Part shown: in pieces, positions 35,441-47,688 of the stretch
Position numbering within the stretch: the stretch's first letter is position 1
How the letters are laid out: each line of letters begins with the position of its first letter
NCBI GenBank assembly: GCA_951802195.1
Contig: OX637637.1
Location: 558,001-622,000, forward strand
Direction of reading: 5' to 3'
Length of the DNA stretch: 64,000 nucleotides
Origin: Tausonia pullulans
Taxonomy: Eukaryota; Basidiomycota; Tremellomycetes; Cystofilobasidiales; Mrakiaceae
Notes under the pieces: generated by a model
Seen by the model: only the letters and a program-made list of their open reading frames with translations
Databases searched by the model: none
Told to the model about the DNA's origin: nothing
Made by a program: the position numbers and the translations under genes

Positions 35441-36607
35441 GGTACGATCTGGAAGGGCGGTTAGCTGTCGCGGTTGGGGAGGAGACAGGCATGGGCCAGC
35501 CGCCACGGGCCACGCTGCCCCCCTCGGACCCCACAGCTGCTCCACGTTGGCACACACCCAACATCCACACATGCCCTCAGAGATCAAAAGCACGCGATAG
35601 GGCCCGCACAAATCATATGTTTCTCGGGCCATCTCGAACGGGAGAGAAGGAATCGGAGTGGGCGCTAACCACGACTACTGTGCGCACGGTGTTCAACCTC
35701 TACTGCTCGTCTGGCCACCATCGCTGCTTGCTGGCCACATTAGCTTTATGCCAATTCTCCAACACTCCGACAGAAGCATAGGCGAGAGAGGGCAAAACGA
35801 CGCAAGACGTGATCGACCTTGACGACGCACACGCGACTGATTTTGCCGGGCAGGTGGCACTGACGCGCGGAGAGCTTGAACACCTGTGATCTGTCACCTT
35901 CTCTGGATCTCGGAAACCTCTTGAGAGTGATCAGTGGGAGCATACCGGAAGACATAGTTGCATGTCAGCCACAGCACGAGAGGGGCGACTGTCAAGCAGC
36001 AGCTCTCTGACTTTCGTCACCCGTGCGCACCACCGGCCTCATCTGACATGCTGTCCTCCTGCTGCGCAACCGAGAACGTCATGGACAACACTGAATCCAA
36101 CATATTCAGCTATTGGCAAGGACCTCATAACGATGGGGCATGTTGATGGGTGGCACTTTAAACGGCCGTCCAGAACTGCCATGCCTGGGAGCTTCGGGGA
36201 AAGAGGAGAGGCTACAAGAGCCCTATCTCGATGACACTCATCAGGTCTGATGCCACCCTCCCGACCACTCCACCTCGGATACCCAGCTCCTCGACCTCAT
36301 CGAACGCTCCAAAGCCTTCAGCGAGACTCCCTCCTCCCCAGCTGGGTGCGTTCAGTCAACGGTAACGAGAAGCCTAGGATGCCGTCCCCGTAGACAAGCG
36401 TGATCCTCCTAGAGGTCTAGCTCTTACGGTCGGTGGGGGGTGGGGGTAGCTGCTGACTTGGGAGGTGACCCCTCGGGGGTCCACAGCTAGGCAGACGCGA
36501 CAGATCTCTTTCGCTTACTTTCCGTGTCTGGGAAGGTCGGGGAGTCGACCATCGACCACACCGCCCTTGTCTGAAGATATTGCCTCTCAAATCTTGCAGA
36601 ATTTGAC
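35441..36607. other. Divergent intergenic region, DAP1 / Nudix
   Basis: 1.2 kb with lower GC than the genes on either side. Scattered short open frames, none with family-like sequence. Presumably promoters of the two flanking genes. Confidence 0.5.
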
Positions 36608-37543
36608 ATGGCTCAGATTTCTACTCCTCCGTACCCCTTCGACGCTCTCGCCTCGAGTTGCCCAACCCTCTCCAGCTCACTCCTCCTTCCTGGGTCGCCC
36701 TGGACGCCCATTCCTGCCTTCAAGGTCTACACGCTCATTTTCGTCCTCCCCAAACCTACACACGAAGGAGAGCAGCAGAAGGTTAGTCCTCTTGCGTAGC
36801 ATTGACCTTTGGTCTGATAGCTTGAGCCTACCTCGTTAGTCTACTGATGTGCGCGACGCGTGTAAGTAGATCCTCCTTGGGCTGAAGCAGCGCGGAGCGT
36901 TCACTGGAATGTCAGTCCCTCGCTTATCGTTCTCAACCACTGACCTGGATCACATTCGAGTACTGATCCTTTGTACTTGGTATCTCGCAGCTGGAATGGG
37001 TTCGGAGGAAAGGTCGAAGCAACAGACACCTCAATCCTCGACTCTGCCATCCGTGAATTGGAGGAGGAAGCTGGAATCACCGCTACCGACATGACCTACC
37101 GCGGACGAGTGGTCTTTGGCGGAGGCGAAGGGGAGGTTAGCATTGATATGAGGTTGTACAGCTGTTCAGAATGGACAGGGGAGATTTCAGAGTGAGTTCT
37201 CGCCTCTTGTCCTTCTTTGACCAACGCTGAGGTCAAGCATTTGCGTGTCAGATCGGAAGAGATGGGTGTTCCTCAATGGCATTCGACCGTCTTCTTCTCC
37301 CCTACCACTACAAACTCCGACACATCACTACCCCCAACTCTCCCCTTCCTTCCAAAGGCGATGCATGCCGACGCCTTCCTCTATCTCCCCTTCATCTTCT
37401 CGGGCCACTCCATCCTCGCCCGATTCGACTATTCGACACTTCGAGAGGAGACTGAGACTGGGACATTGCTGGGATGGTGGATCGGGAAACTGGGGCAAGA
37501 CTTGGAGAGCGGGGATAAGAGTGTGTGGCCTCCTCTGTCGTGA
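36608..37543 (+). CDS. Nudix hydrolase, MTH1/NUDT1-like oxidised-purine NTP pyrophosphatase
   Basis: Predicted 235 aa. Exons: 36608-36781, 36870-36910, 36991-37191, 37252-37543; phases close. Similarity to human MTH1 runs along the protein: LLGLKQRGAFTGIWNGFGGK, the Nudix box with RELEEEAG, ESEEM...PQW, the MHADAFLYLPFIFSGHSI region and a C-terminal DYSTLREE. The family sanitises oxidised purine nucleotides such as 8-oxo-dGTP and 2-OH-dATP. Two oddities: between the box glycine and RELEEE there is one residue more than in MTH1, and the usual first Glu of the box is Asp. An N-terminal extension of about 35 Ser/Pro-rich residues and a Ser/Thr/Pro insertion (PTTTNSDTSLPPTLPFLP) are also extra. 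Whether it is active on 8-oxo-dGTP is inferred. Confidence 0.88.
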
Positions 37544-39342
37544 GGCATCCTTCTTTCTCGGGTTTGTAGCTCGGAGCTAGACGGGATTTTTCTTCTTCTT
37601 TCTATCAGAGGCTCTCTCTGGGTTTTGTGCAGAACAGGAAAGGAAATCGAGTTGTCATGTATTCTATCAACAGATCCTCGCCTCCTAATCAATGCAAATG
37701 AGATCTATGCCTTGCTGGGTCGTTGTTGGTCCTTATGGTGGAAATCGCCGCGAGGGTGACGAACAGGAAAATCGGGAGATAGGGAGGAACAAAGCGGATG
37801 TTTCCAGGGAAAGACATATGTAAGTGTGACGGGTTTGGAGGAAGAAGGTTCTATGGTAGGCCAAAACCCTCTGGATGCGTCGAAGTGGCGATTGACGGAG
37901 CCCTGTTCTAGTTATCCACCTGCCTCTCAGACTGAAAGTCTCCCCTCAAAGTCCACTTGAAGATGGAGATTCATTAGAAGCAGCAGGAGTTATCTGCAAC
38001 GAGGGGCAGAGGGGCAGGGGTTTGGGGTATTCGAAGTGGTAAATGCCGGGGGTGGCAAGGTCACATATGGATGTTTATGGATGCTTGACCCAATCAAGCC
38101 CAAACAGTAATTCATCAGTGCAAAGATCCCACGAGGGTTTCTTGGCAAAGCCCCTTACAGGATGTGATAATGAGGCAAGACAGGCACATGCAGCAAAGGA
38201 GGGTTCGCAAACCACCCAGTTTCAAAGTTATTTTCCTTTTCCTCTGAAGGGGGGAAGGGTGGGACGCCGATGTCAGGGGCCGTTCGGCCGCCATGGCCAG
38301 CCCTATCAAGGTTCTCTTCGGCGACGACCGCTTCCTCGGCTCTGGAGCGGATCTGAGCGACTGAGCGCCAAGGGCCGAGGTGACTGCTCTCCGTCGGATC
38401 TTAGGGATTGGCTTCGCCGAATGCAGCAGCGTCGAGGCTCAGCACCATTCTCTCTCGTCGCTCTCGAGGCTCGCTTCTCCTCTCTTACGCCCATGGAGCC
38501 CTGGGTACCTGCACCGAGTGTGTTTCGGGCGGGCGCTCGCTTCTTCGTCGTTGTCAGGTGTGCCACTGCCGAGTGCAGTGGGTGCAGCGCTAGGCGCCCA
38601 CGTGGGAGGCGATCTCGCCGTCTGGCTCAAGGCGGACGTGGCGGCGAGGTATCGGGCTGGGATGAGCGTAGCGAGCAGGTAGGTTGGGGCGGAGCATATG
38701 GGCGAAGGGCAAGATAGCTTGGACGGAGGCAAAGGGCTTCGTTCTGCGTTCATCGACTCGTGGACACGAGCAGTCAGATCCAGCGTGGGTCGCTATCTGG
38801 GATGGGCGCATGTGGCGTGATGCTGCCGGGGTTCCCGCTCTTACGCAGTTGTTACTTAATGGAGGACAGGGACAGGAAAATGTAGCTCGCTTACTCTTTC
38901 GTCCCGTCTGCTCGTTTTGATCCATGGCGTCCCACTCTCGCGACGTGTGGCGCGCGCCTTTCAGCCATCAAAAGGGGTGGGGATGGACTAGTGCGCCATC
39001 CCTCAAGTATTTGAGCAGCGTCCGTTCTTCCTGAGGGGTCTGCCTTGGGCCTGCCGCTCCACCCTCGGGCTCGCCGGAGGAGCTGGCTGCTCGCTCGCGC
39101 GATTGTGATCGCGCGGGTGAGTGATGACCACATGCCGAGACCCGCCGCAGGGACGATGTCGTGCGCGGGGCGAAAAAGAGTGCGACTTGCGTGATGAAGG
39201 CGTGCGAGGCCGACGACGACAGCGGCCGCATGGACCTTGTTGTCGTCTGCCGGACAGAGCCTCTGGGTCTGCGTGGGTCGTCGGCGCCCGCTTGGCGCGG
39301 CTGCCGGGCAGACCTGGCTCTCATCCACCACCAACGATCCCT
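37544..39342. other. 1.8-kb region without a confident gene
   Basis: Between the Nudix gene and the F-box gene. The first 700 bases are AT-richer and look intergenic. From about 38290 GC rises; short frames exist on both strands (for example one opening MASPIKVLFGDDRFLG at 38293), but none matches a family or splices clearly. It may include the long promoter and leader of the F-box gene. Confidence 0.4.
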
Positions 39343-42300
39343 ATGTCGCGACCACCCACGCCGTCCCAGGCGTCCGTCGGCGCCTACTCCATGCACCATC
39401 AGCCCCAGCCCTCGCCAGCCCACTCAAACGCATCGACGATGAGCCAGAGCCAGAGCCAGTCGGCAGGGCCCGGCCTGCTCGCCTCTCTCCGCGACTCAGT
39501 CTGCGAGCGGCCCCCCGCCAACGCCGACCGGGCGCAGAACTCGCCAGACTTTGGACTCTTCCGAGCGGGCAAGAAGCTTTGCATCAGGTGCGTATGTGCC
39601 TGGCGACATGTGCGAGAGAGGCCGGCCGAGCCTGAGCCTCCCCTCGCCCCACGCGACCACCGCCGCCATATCGCGTGCCCTCCTCCGTCGTCGAACGCCA
39701 AGCTGAAGCAGCTGGTGCATCCTCCTTCCTACCTCAGGCACGAGAAGATGGCCGACAGCGACGTCTCGCTCCAGCTTCAAGAGGTCAGTCCTGTCTTTTA
39801 TTGACGGCAGTGTGTGTGTGTTTGTGTGTGTGTGTGTGTACGTGCGTGCGTGCGTGCGTGCGTACCTCCGTGCTAGGAGGACCAGCTGTTTGGTGGGCGC
39901 CGCTAGGCGTATCCCTGTTGTTTGGTTCGGGCCAGAGACCGCCTCCCTTGCCCACAAGAGGCGGCTGGGGTCGTCCTGTCTTGCTTGGTCTTGGGTTGGA
40001 TGCCTCTGCTGCAGCAGCCCGAAGGGCGACTTCTCGGACGGTCGACGGTTGTCATCCCCTCTCTGAGCGGTTGTTTGCGGGCTTGGCCGATCCCCATTGC
40101 TTTGCTGTCTCTTCTCCGGCTGGGTGTTTCCTCGTCTTGCTTCGTCCTGACAGTTCTCCTTGCCCTCCAGTCGCTCGATGCCCTCCCTCTCGCAGACCGA
40201 CAGGCTATCAACGCCGTCTGGTCCACCTTCTCCAGCTCCACTCACCCTCGGCGAGAGATCATCCTCAAGGGCCTCCTCACCATGTGCTGCTTTTCCCAGG
40301 TGGGTCCCTATTAGTCTGCTCTCCGTTCTCTCCTTCTCCCACCCGATCCCTGCTGACCCCCTTCTTACTCCTACAGCTCTCGCTCCTCTCCACTCAGGTC
40401 CATCACCTCATCCGCCTCGACCCGTTCGCGCTCTTCCCGCGCGAGGTCTCGCTCAAGGTCCTCTCCTACCTTGACGCCTTCTCTCTCGGTCGTGCCGTTC
40501 AAGTCTCGAGGCACTGGAAGGGTCTCGCCGACGACGACCTTCTCTGGCGGGGGATGTGCGCTCAGCACATTGAGCGCAAGTGCACCAAGTGTGCGTGTTC
40601 TTGCTTGTTTTTCGGTGGGTGGGCGGGGCGATTGCTGACCTGCCCTGCTACCTTCTCTGTCCTCCTCCAGGTGGCTGGGGCCTGCCCCTCCTCGAGCGAC
40701 GCCGTCTCCGGCTCGAGATCAACAGCCATTACGAGTCGGCTCCGCTCTCGCCGACGATCGACCACCACTTTCACCAGCACCACTACTCACACTCACCCGC
40801 CCCGCACGGCGTTATCGACATTCCCTCCCTGCCGCCTGTTGCCACTTCCTCCTCCTCTACCTCCCCCTTCACGGGCTCTCACACGCCCCTTGCCATTACC
40901 AACGATTCTTCTGCCTCCTCCTCTGGACCGAGTTCACCCAGCCGGCGGTCCCACCGCAGCAAGCGGCGCTCGCCGCCTTCAGACGACGACGATTTGGACG
41001 AGAACCTCACCTCAATTCACCGCAGGCGTCTGACGAATACCCGGCACACCAAGCGATTCTCTCCCTCGCTGTCTCCCTCGGTCTCCCCGCCGCCGTCTGC
41101 TCGGCGAGGACCCTCGCCCCCGCTGCCGACCATGGTCTCGCAACGGCCGTCGGCGCCCTGTCGGACGCTCACCAGGCCGTGGAAGGAGGTGTACACCGAG
41201 CGGCTCACCATCGAGCGCAACTGGCGCAAGGGCCGGTACTCGGTCCGCGCTCTCCGGGGCCACACCGATGGCGTCATGTGCCTGCAGGTCCTCGAGGGCG
41301 AGCGCTTCAGCGGTCCGTCGTGCAGCAATGGCAAGGGCAAGACTAGCAATGGTAAGGGCAAGGCTAGTGGTGAGGGTGTCCTTATCACTGGCAGCTACGA
41401 TCGCACCGCTCGTGTCTGGGACCTGGAGACTGGCGAGGAGCTCATGGTGGGTGGACACTCGAGAGCCCGCTCGTCCTCTCCGACTTGACTGACTGAGACC
41501 CCTTCTCGTCCCGCCCTGACAGGTCTTGCGCGGCCACGCCCGCGGCATCCGCGCTCTCCAGTTCGACTCGGCCATCCTCATCACCGGCTCCATGGATCAC
41601 ACGGTCAAAATCTGGAACTGGCGGACGGGCACCTGCGTGCGTGGCTCTTACTTGTTGTTTGTCGTCGACGGCACCCTCGCTGACCTTTTCTTCCGCAACA
41701 GATCAAGACTCTCGCCGGGCACACGGACGGGGTTGTCAGCCTTAACTACGACAAGAATATCCTTGCGACCGGCAGCGCCGACTCGACGATCAAGGTCTGG
41801 AATTTCCGGACCGCCGACTGCTTCACGCTCCGGGGTCACCGCGATTGGGTCAACTCGGTCGTCATCTGGGATGGCACAACCAACCCGCCCGACCTCGAGC
41901 TCCCGTCATCGGTCTCGGCGGATCCGAACGTCGTCGCTCCCGAGATCGACGCCGGCAAGATGCTCTTCTCCGGCTCAGATGATGGCACGATTCGGCTCTG
42001 GGACTTGAACACGCGCGAGTGCGTCAAGATCTTCGAGGGCCACGTTGGGCAGGTTCAGAGCATGCGGGTAGTCATCGTCGATCGTGAAAAGGACGACGAT
42101 GACGACAACGAGCAGCGTCTCCGCCACAGGAAGGCCGACGACGTCGATATGACCTCAACCTACCAGCCAAACGCGCTTGGCGTGCGGGCCTCACATCCGC
42201 ACCACCTGCTCCCGATGGCCTCGGACCTCTCGATTCACAACCGGGACGACCCGGCGCACCCGGCGCCTCACTCTCAGGGAAGCAGCTACTCGTCGACGAC

Positions 42301-42776
42301 ATCCTCCCACGGTTCCTTTGGCGGCCGCCAACAGGCGACTTCGCCGCCGCCGCGGGACGAAAAGCAAGCGATTCTCGTTTCGGCCTCACTTGACAACACC
42401 ATCAAAATCTGGGACGTTGAGACGGGGAAGTCAAAGCGAACCCTGTTTGGCCACATCGAGGGCATCTGGGGAGTTGACGTCGACCCGCTCCGGGTTGTTT
42501 CTTCCTCACACGACCGGACTATTAAAGGTTGGTCCTCCTCTCCCTCTCTCTCTTTTTATACCTTCTCTTTCTTTCAAGCTGACCTTTTGGTCTCTTCTCT
42601 ACCAAGTCTGGGAGCGTGAGGACGGCCGCTGCTCGCAGACGCTTGTCGGTCACCGGGGCGCTGTCACCTGCCTTCAGCTCACCGATACCCGCATCCTCAG
42701 CGGCTCAGACGACGGCGAGGTTCGCATCTGGAACTTTGGTCCTCAGCCGGTGGCGCCTCCGGCTCCGGTGGTCTGA
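39343..42776 (+). CDS. MET30: SCF F-box/WD40 protein, MET30/sconB type
   Basis: Substrate receptor of an SCF ubiquitin ligase; fungal Met30/sconB controls sulfur metabolism and cell-cycle targets. Predicted 839 aa. Exons: 39343-39587, 39738-39783, 40171-40299, 40377-40590, 40671-41446, 41523-41636, 41702-42527, 42607-42776; phases close. Order of parts: [39 protein letters not shown], the F-box at about residues 155-200 ([14 protein letters not shown]...[18 protein letters not shown]), then [15 protein letters not shown], which is characteristic of sconB/Met30, then a low-complexity Ser/Pro/His linker, then seven WD40 repeats ([77 protein letters not shown]). A charged loop separates repeats 4 and 5. 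Intron 39784-40170 is long (387 nt) and starts with a TG/CG repeat. Confidence 0.93.
39810..39864 (+). repeat. TG and TGCG microsatellite in MET30 intron
   Basis: A run of TG dinucleotides followed by CGTG tetranucleotide repeats, inside the 387-nt intron of the F-box gene. It alternates purine and pyrimidine throughout. Confidence 0.85.
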
Positions 42777-42965
42777 GTTTTCTCTCTTTTTCTCTCTTTG
42801 CTTTCGCTATGTCCCTTCCATCGGTCGTCGCTTTATCGCGACTCTTTTGTATACGTTTCATCCTCCATCCTCACGGTCTTGCGCGTTTGTTTTTCTACCA
42901 TCCCCCTCTACGAAATTTATGCCTCCTCATTTCTCAGAGCAAGGACCATGTACATCATCCTGTCT
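42777..42965. other. Short convergent spacer, MET30 / RRP9
   Basis: Only 189 bp separate the two stop codons, so the 3' untranslated regions of these genes probably overlap as antisense transcripts. Pyrimidine-rich on the plus strand. Confidence 0.6.
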
Positions 42966-45166
42966 CTACATCGTGTCGTCCTCCTCGGTCACCGTCGCGG
43001 AGACCTCCTCCTCCTCCTCACCGGGCCGCTTGTTGACGAGGTGAGCGAGAACGACACCGTTCCGGACGCCCTCCTTGAGCGTCATCCATCGACCGAGCCT
43101 CGGCTCCTGGCTGACGGCGCCGACGACGAGCAGCGTCGTCGCCTCCCTGGCCGTCGCCGCCTTCACCTGTTTGACGTCCTCGTCGTCGGCCGGCGTCCTC
43201 GAGGCACGCCAGTGGGTGAAGTCGACCTGCGAGGCTGGCGGGGCGATGATCTCAAGCGAGTTGACGAATCCTTTGGCCGGGATCGTGAATAGCAGCGAGA
43301 ACGACTTGAGCGTCGGGGCGATCGACCAGACGCGGATCGAGCCATCCCACGAGCCCGAGACGAAGGTGTCGCCGTAAGGGAGGCAGGCGAGCGAGGTGAT
43401 CCACCGGGCGGTCCCGATAACGCCCTCCGACTCGGAGACGTGCTCGTTCACGCCGTGGGCGAGATGTTCCATGAAGACGGGCTTCTTCTTGGTGATGTTC
43501 CAGAGGGCGATTGCGCTGAGCAACAAACAAAAAAAAGTAGAGGAGAGGGGCAACACATCGTCAGCGTCTTTGAGGAGGCTGGAGAGAGCTAAACGGCCAC
43601 CCACCCGCTGTCTCCTCCGCTGAGGAAGTTCTGTTCGTCAATCATGGCAACACAGTCGATCGAGCCCTCCTTGTACGCCGGCTTGCCCTTGGCCGCCCGC
43701 TTCTTGCGACGCTCAATCTTGGAGGGCCCCTCTCCTGCCTTAGGGGTCTCCTTGATGAGCCGCTCGCGCTCCTCCTCAATGTCCTCATCCTCCTCCCAGA
43801 GACCCTTGGTCACTCCTCCACCACGGAAGACGAGCTGGGACTCTTCGGCGATCTTCCAGAATCGGACCGTCCGGTCGCGCGACCCAGCCGAGACGAGGTT
43901 CTCTGCCCGAAGCGTCGAGAGCGCCGGCGATGCGTCCTGGTGGCCGAAGAGGGTCTCGAGGTGGGAGAGCGTCGAGAGGGAGAAGACGGAGATCGTCCGG
44001 TCGAGGGAGGTCGTGTAAAGGGTGAGCGTTGGTGCGCGGAAGACGAGGGCCTGGAAGCGACAGGGTCAGGGATTGGCGTCCAACTTCTCTCCACGACGAA
44101 CAGAGAAGTCAAGTCGGAGAGTCAGACTCACAGTGACTGCATCACGGTGTCCTCGCAGACCCCGGACAAACTTGCCGCCGTCACCCGAGACGTCCCAGCA
44201 GCCGACGATCCCGTCCCGGCCGGCCGAGGCGAGCCACTGGCCGTCCTCACTAATAGCGAGGTCGAGAACCTGGTCCGAGTGACCCTCAAGCTCGCCACCC
44301 TGGGCGTAGTGGTCCCGGGCCTTCTCTTTGCCCTTACCCTTGCGGGCGCGAGGGAAATGCGCGAGGAGGGCGCCCGTTTGGATGTCGTATTTGGAGATAG
44401 CTCCAGACTTGGATGAGACATAAAGATGCGGCGTCGAGCTCGAGGCTCGGGCCGACGTCGGAGGAAGGGTAGAGATGGGGAGGAAGACAGTCTTCGGGTG
44501 CCGAGAGAGCTTGGTCGAGGGGAAGAGGTGGATCTTGGGCGAGTGCGAAAGGACGTCGTCCTGGAGGCGCGACGCCATGATCTCGCGGTCGATCTCGGCC
44601 GCGTCGTACGTTCCATCGTCTGAAAGAGCATAGAGAGAGACATATTCGCATGTCAGTGACTGGGGACGAGTCTGTTGTGCTATTGAGAGAGAGCGGGAGG
44701 GAGCAAGGGGTGCAACGCGACGTGCTACGACGCGCACGAATGTCCCTCGCCCTCGTCCTGCTCGCCCACATAACCCCCCAGCTGCCAAGGTCTCACCTTG
44801 CTCCTTTTCAAGACCCTCGAGGTACTCTCGCGCCATTCGGAGCCGCTTCTCGGCGCCTGTCTCCCGGACCTCGCGCAACCGCTCCTCCTCGTCGCTCTCG
44901 CCGCCGCGCGTGTCGCGACGGAGCTCCATGTCGTCGACACCGCCGTCGCTCTCGCCGTCGTTCGAAAGCTCCTCATCCCGACGGCTCTTTTTGGTTCCTT
45001 TGCTTGCTGAGGGAGGCACTCCAGCGCCATTGCGGGAGGACGAAGTCGACGCGCCGCCAGCAGCAGGTTTGCGGCTCGCTCCGCCGGTACGCGAGCCGCC
45101 CGAGGGTGCGCCCGGTCGCTTGCGCTTGTTAGCCGAGGGCTTGGAGAAAAATGAGTCGCCAGCCAT
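42966..45166 (-). CDS. RRP9: U3 snoRNP-associated WD40 protein Rrp9 (U3-55K)
   Basis: Nucleolar component of the U3 snoRNP, needed for 18S rRNA processing. Predicted 617 aa (yeast Rrp9 573). Exons: 45166-44797, 44619-44132, 44050-43605, 43515-42966; phases close. The basic and acidic N-terminus (FFSKPSANKRKRPG, then SDEEERLREVRETGAEKRL and MAREYLEGLEKEQ) is typical of U3-55K. WD40 repeats begin near residue 165 and include SASGAISKYD-type and ISEDGQWLASAGRDGIVGCW, TSLDRTISVFSL, SAGSRDRTVRFWK, FLSGGDSG/AIALWN (split by an intron) and FVSGSWDGSIRVWS. Between repeats is the family's charged insert, here about 60 residues (EEDEDIEEERERLIKE...). The C-terminus is acidic and ends DDTM. Confidence 0.92.
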
Positions 45167-45481
45167 GGTGGAGGGTGTGTGGTCGGGCGAGACAAGAGGG
45201 AAGTGAAGGGTGGTCGAGGTTGGAAGGGGGTCCGTCGGTCGGAAATTTCGAGAGGCGCCGCCAGTGCGCGTCGTCGGGAAGCACTGACCCTGCGGTCGCG
45301 TCTCTCTTCTTGATCGACTGAGTACCAATGTCGAAAGAGCACATCGCGCATCTCTGGATAATCATAGTCGCTCGAGCGAGATGGTGGCCCCCGTTGGCGA
45401 ACGGGTAGGATAGGGCGCGCGCGCCCGTGACCGCCGTTCGGGTGCGTGGCTGGTAATCTCGCCTGCCTCTCTTCCTCCGCG

Positions 45482-45805
45482 ATGATGATGCTCTCGTCCT
45501 CGGATGAGGAGAGAGACGCTGAGAAGGATATCCAGCGAGCTCGCTCGAAGAACAAGGGGCGGGTGCGCGCTTTCGAGTGGAAGAGACGAAGACCTCTTGC
45601 TTTCTTCTTGGTCTTCAACGGCCACCTCCGCTGCTTCATCCAATTCAAAGCCTGCTGGTCTCTCCTCGCTGGCTCGCTCGCACTCCGGCGCTCTTCGCAC
45701 GGCTGTCGACATCTCAACTGCGTCTTGCGAGCAAATTCCCCCAAGCGCATCTCTCGTAGATGGTCTATGGACTTCATCAGTTCAGGGCGTCAACTCACTC
45801 ACTAG
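45482..45805 (+). CDS. Possible first exon(s) of an unknown small gene
   Basis: An ATG-opened frame beginning MMMLSSSDEERDAEKDIQ followed by a basic stretch, starting 316 bp from the divergent RRP9 ATG. The acidic-basic opening looks like a real N-terminus, and a possible donor follows the codons for NKGR at about 45559. Downstream frames up to 46030 contain further protein-like text (TRETAKANF) but with stops. Could be a small multi-exon gene or a decaying one. No family recognised. Confidence 0.2.
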   Translation: MMMLSSSDEERDAEKDIQRARSKNKGRVRAFEWKRRRPLAFFLVFNGHLRCFIQFKACWSLLAGSLALRRSSHGCRHLNCVLRANSPKRISRRWSMDFISSGRQLTH

Positions 45806-46141
45806 CCGGTCCATCTCGGCTCGCTTAGTCTCAGTAAGGTCTACTTGGCCGCTCTGTCGCTGCTGTCTGGCAGTCCCCACCGATCTCCGACGTTCAACCT
45901 CACACAGACGATCACGCCCGGCCAGGCGCTGCTTGTGATGACCTGTCGTCTTGGCCTCAAATAGACCGAGGAGCAGGTCGAGACGACCCGCGAGACGGCC
46001 AAGGCCAACTTTCGTGAGTACTCGATCTCGTGGGGCTCATCGTACGCGAGATTACGAAAAATGCAAGGCGGAGCGGCTACAGCTACAGGCAGGTATATGG
46101 TTGCGAATTCTTATTGTATGAGTATCTGCATGAGTAGTGGC

Positions 46142-46525
46142 TCAATGACCGAGGGCTGAGGAGAATGAATGTGCGGAGGGCTGTCGGTGAAGGAGTGGGC
46201 CTGGAGTGGTGGAGGTGGCATGAGCTCGCTTTGAGGTCTTGGGCAGATCAGTCCAGTCCAAAAGAAAGTCAGACTGGAGAACAAAATCTAAGATGACTGA
46301 GGGTCTTATGGTCGAGAGATGAGAATAGTGGAGGGGGTGAGAAGGATGAGAAAACAAGGGGGTGTGGCACGACGGGACCAGAGGGGGAAGGGGAAAGATG
46401 AGAAAGCAAACGAGTGTGGAACAATGGAGAATTGGAAAGAGGGAGGGATAAGAAGCAAGGAGCTCAAGACGGTGTGGCAGAAGAAGAGACGAAGAGAAGG
46501 GAGTGCTGAGCAAGTAAAAAAAAGG
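46142..46525 (-). repeat. Dispersed repeat, copy A (diverged)
   Basis: Read on the minus strand, this segment matches the plus strand at about 55,995-56,260. Shared blocks include TTCTCATCTCTCG, CCATAA, TAGAT, then ATCTGCCCAAGACC and AAGCGAGC, then CACCTCCA, in the same order with small gaps. A weaker upstream match (TTGCTCAGCACTCCC against TTGATCAGCATTCCC) extends it. Both copies have an open frame across the best-matching block (LPKTSKRA here, LPKTLKRA in the other). Confidence 0.65.
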
Positions 46526-47382
46526 CTACGCAGGTGAACCGCGCACTCATCCGAAGCGCGTCGAGTAAAAAGACATTGTTGCAGGCACAGAAAAACAGTG
46601 CCAGGGTCGTGCTCCAGTTTAGCTAATGACTACCTAGTCTCATGCAATCGGGTCTCTTGCGATCCGATGTAATGCCTTTGGGTTGGGCCACTTGTCGCAA
46701 AAGTCAAAGTATGAACTCCGTTCCTCACGCGCAGATGCAGGAGTGGCCAGGCGTAGAGCCGAAGTGGCGAGTTCGCGAGATGCTGACACCCTCACATTAC
46801 GCCCTTCGTCTCAATTACGGATCAGCTCGAAGCCTGTGGAGAGTACCGGTGGTAAGGTGGGGGAGGAAGGATAACGACTATCCCAGGGATCGCCGGCGGG
46901 TGGGTGGATCTGGTTTCAGCCTGGCTTTCGACTGGGGTGATCTGGGAAGATTGGCGAAACGTCTTCAGATAGACAATATCATCTCCTGTCTCTAATCACC
47001 TGTGCATGTACACACTTGCTTCGCTTCTCCTTCCTCTCATCTGACTCACTCTTCTCAGATGCGACGCCTTCCTCACTTAGTTATCTGGAAACGTCCCCCC
47101 GCCATGTAACACGTGAAACACTCCCCAACCTTTCTCAAAGAACTTTCAAGACTCCGAAAGATCGATCTCCCTATCTTCCCTCCTCTCTCAACAGAAGTGC
47201 AAGTCGGACGAGGCCCCACCCGCTCGAGACGCGACTACTAAGCCCTCCCATTTCCGATCGCACCAAGACGCCCGTCAGCAAGAACACCTCTAGTGCCCCT
47301 GCTACCATCATCCCCTTCACCATCATCAGAATTACCCCAGCCTCAGCGAGTTGATATCCCCCCACCTCGTGCCCGTCGGCCG

Positions 47383-47688
47383 ATGCTTGCACCGGATGAT
47401 GGATGCAACCTCTCGGATCTCGTTGTTCGTGATATCGACGACGAGATCCTGGAAGAAAACCTGCCACTGAGATCAGAGGAGTCAGCGAAGAGACGAGCGT
47501 TTGTCCGGGGAGTTCGGCGAAGAGGGGGAAATGGGAGTCGGAAGACTCTAGGATTCTATGTCTTGCGTGCCGTCGATATCCCCGAACGGGAATCTATCAG
47601 AGACTATACTATCTACCTGTCGGTTAAAGCTGGCGGACGAGAGACGGAGACAGGGAGTGAAAGTGAGCGCGCGTACATGCCGTCGTAG
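47383..47688 (+). CDS. Possible unknown gene or exon
   Basis: A frame of 101 codons from an ATG at 47383 opening MLAPDDGCNLSDLVVRDIDD, followed by a basic stretch (FVRGVRRRGGNGSRK) and TLGFYVLRAVDIPERE. Composition is protein-like and it continues upstream without an ATG to about 47290, so this may be an internal exon. No family recognised. Confidence 0.2.
   Translation: MLAPDDGCNLSDLVVRDIDDEILEENLPLRSEESAKRRAFVRGVRRRGGNGSRKTLGFYVLRAVDIPERESIRDYTIYLSVKAGGRETETGSESERAYMPS

Noticed and set aside
39121-39342. In-frame upstream extension of the MET30 N-terminus
   Set aside because: No ATG upstream in frame, and the first ATG at 39343 begins a typical Ser/Pro/Gln-rich N-terminus.
44725-45777. 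Minus-strand frame of 350 codons overlapping RRP9 exon 1
   Set aside because: Out of frame with RRP9 across exon 1, and it extends beyond the RRP9 start into the promoter; basic low-complexity content only.
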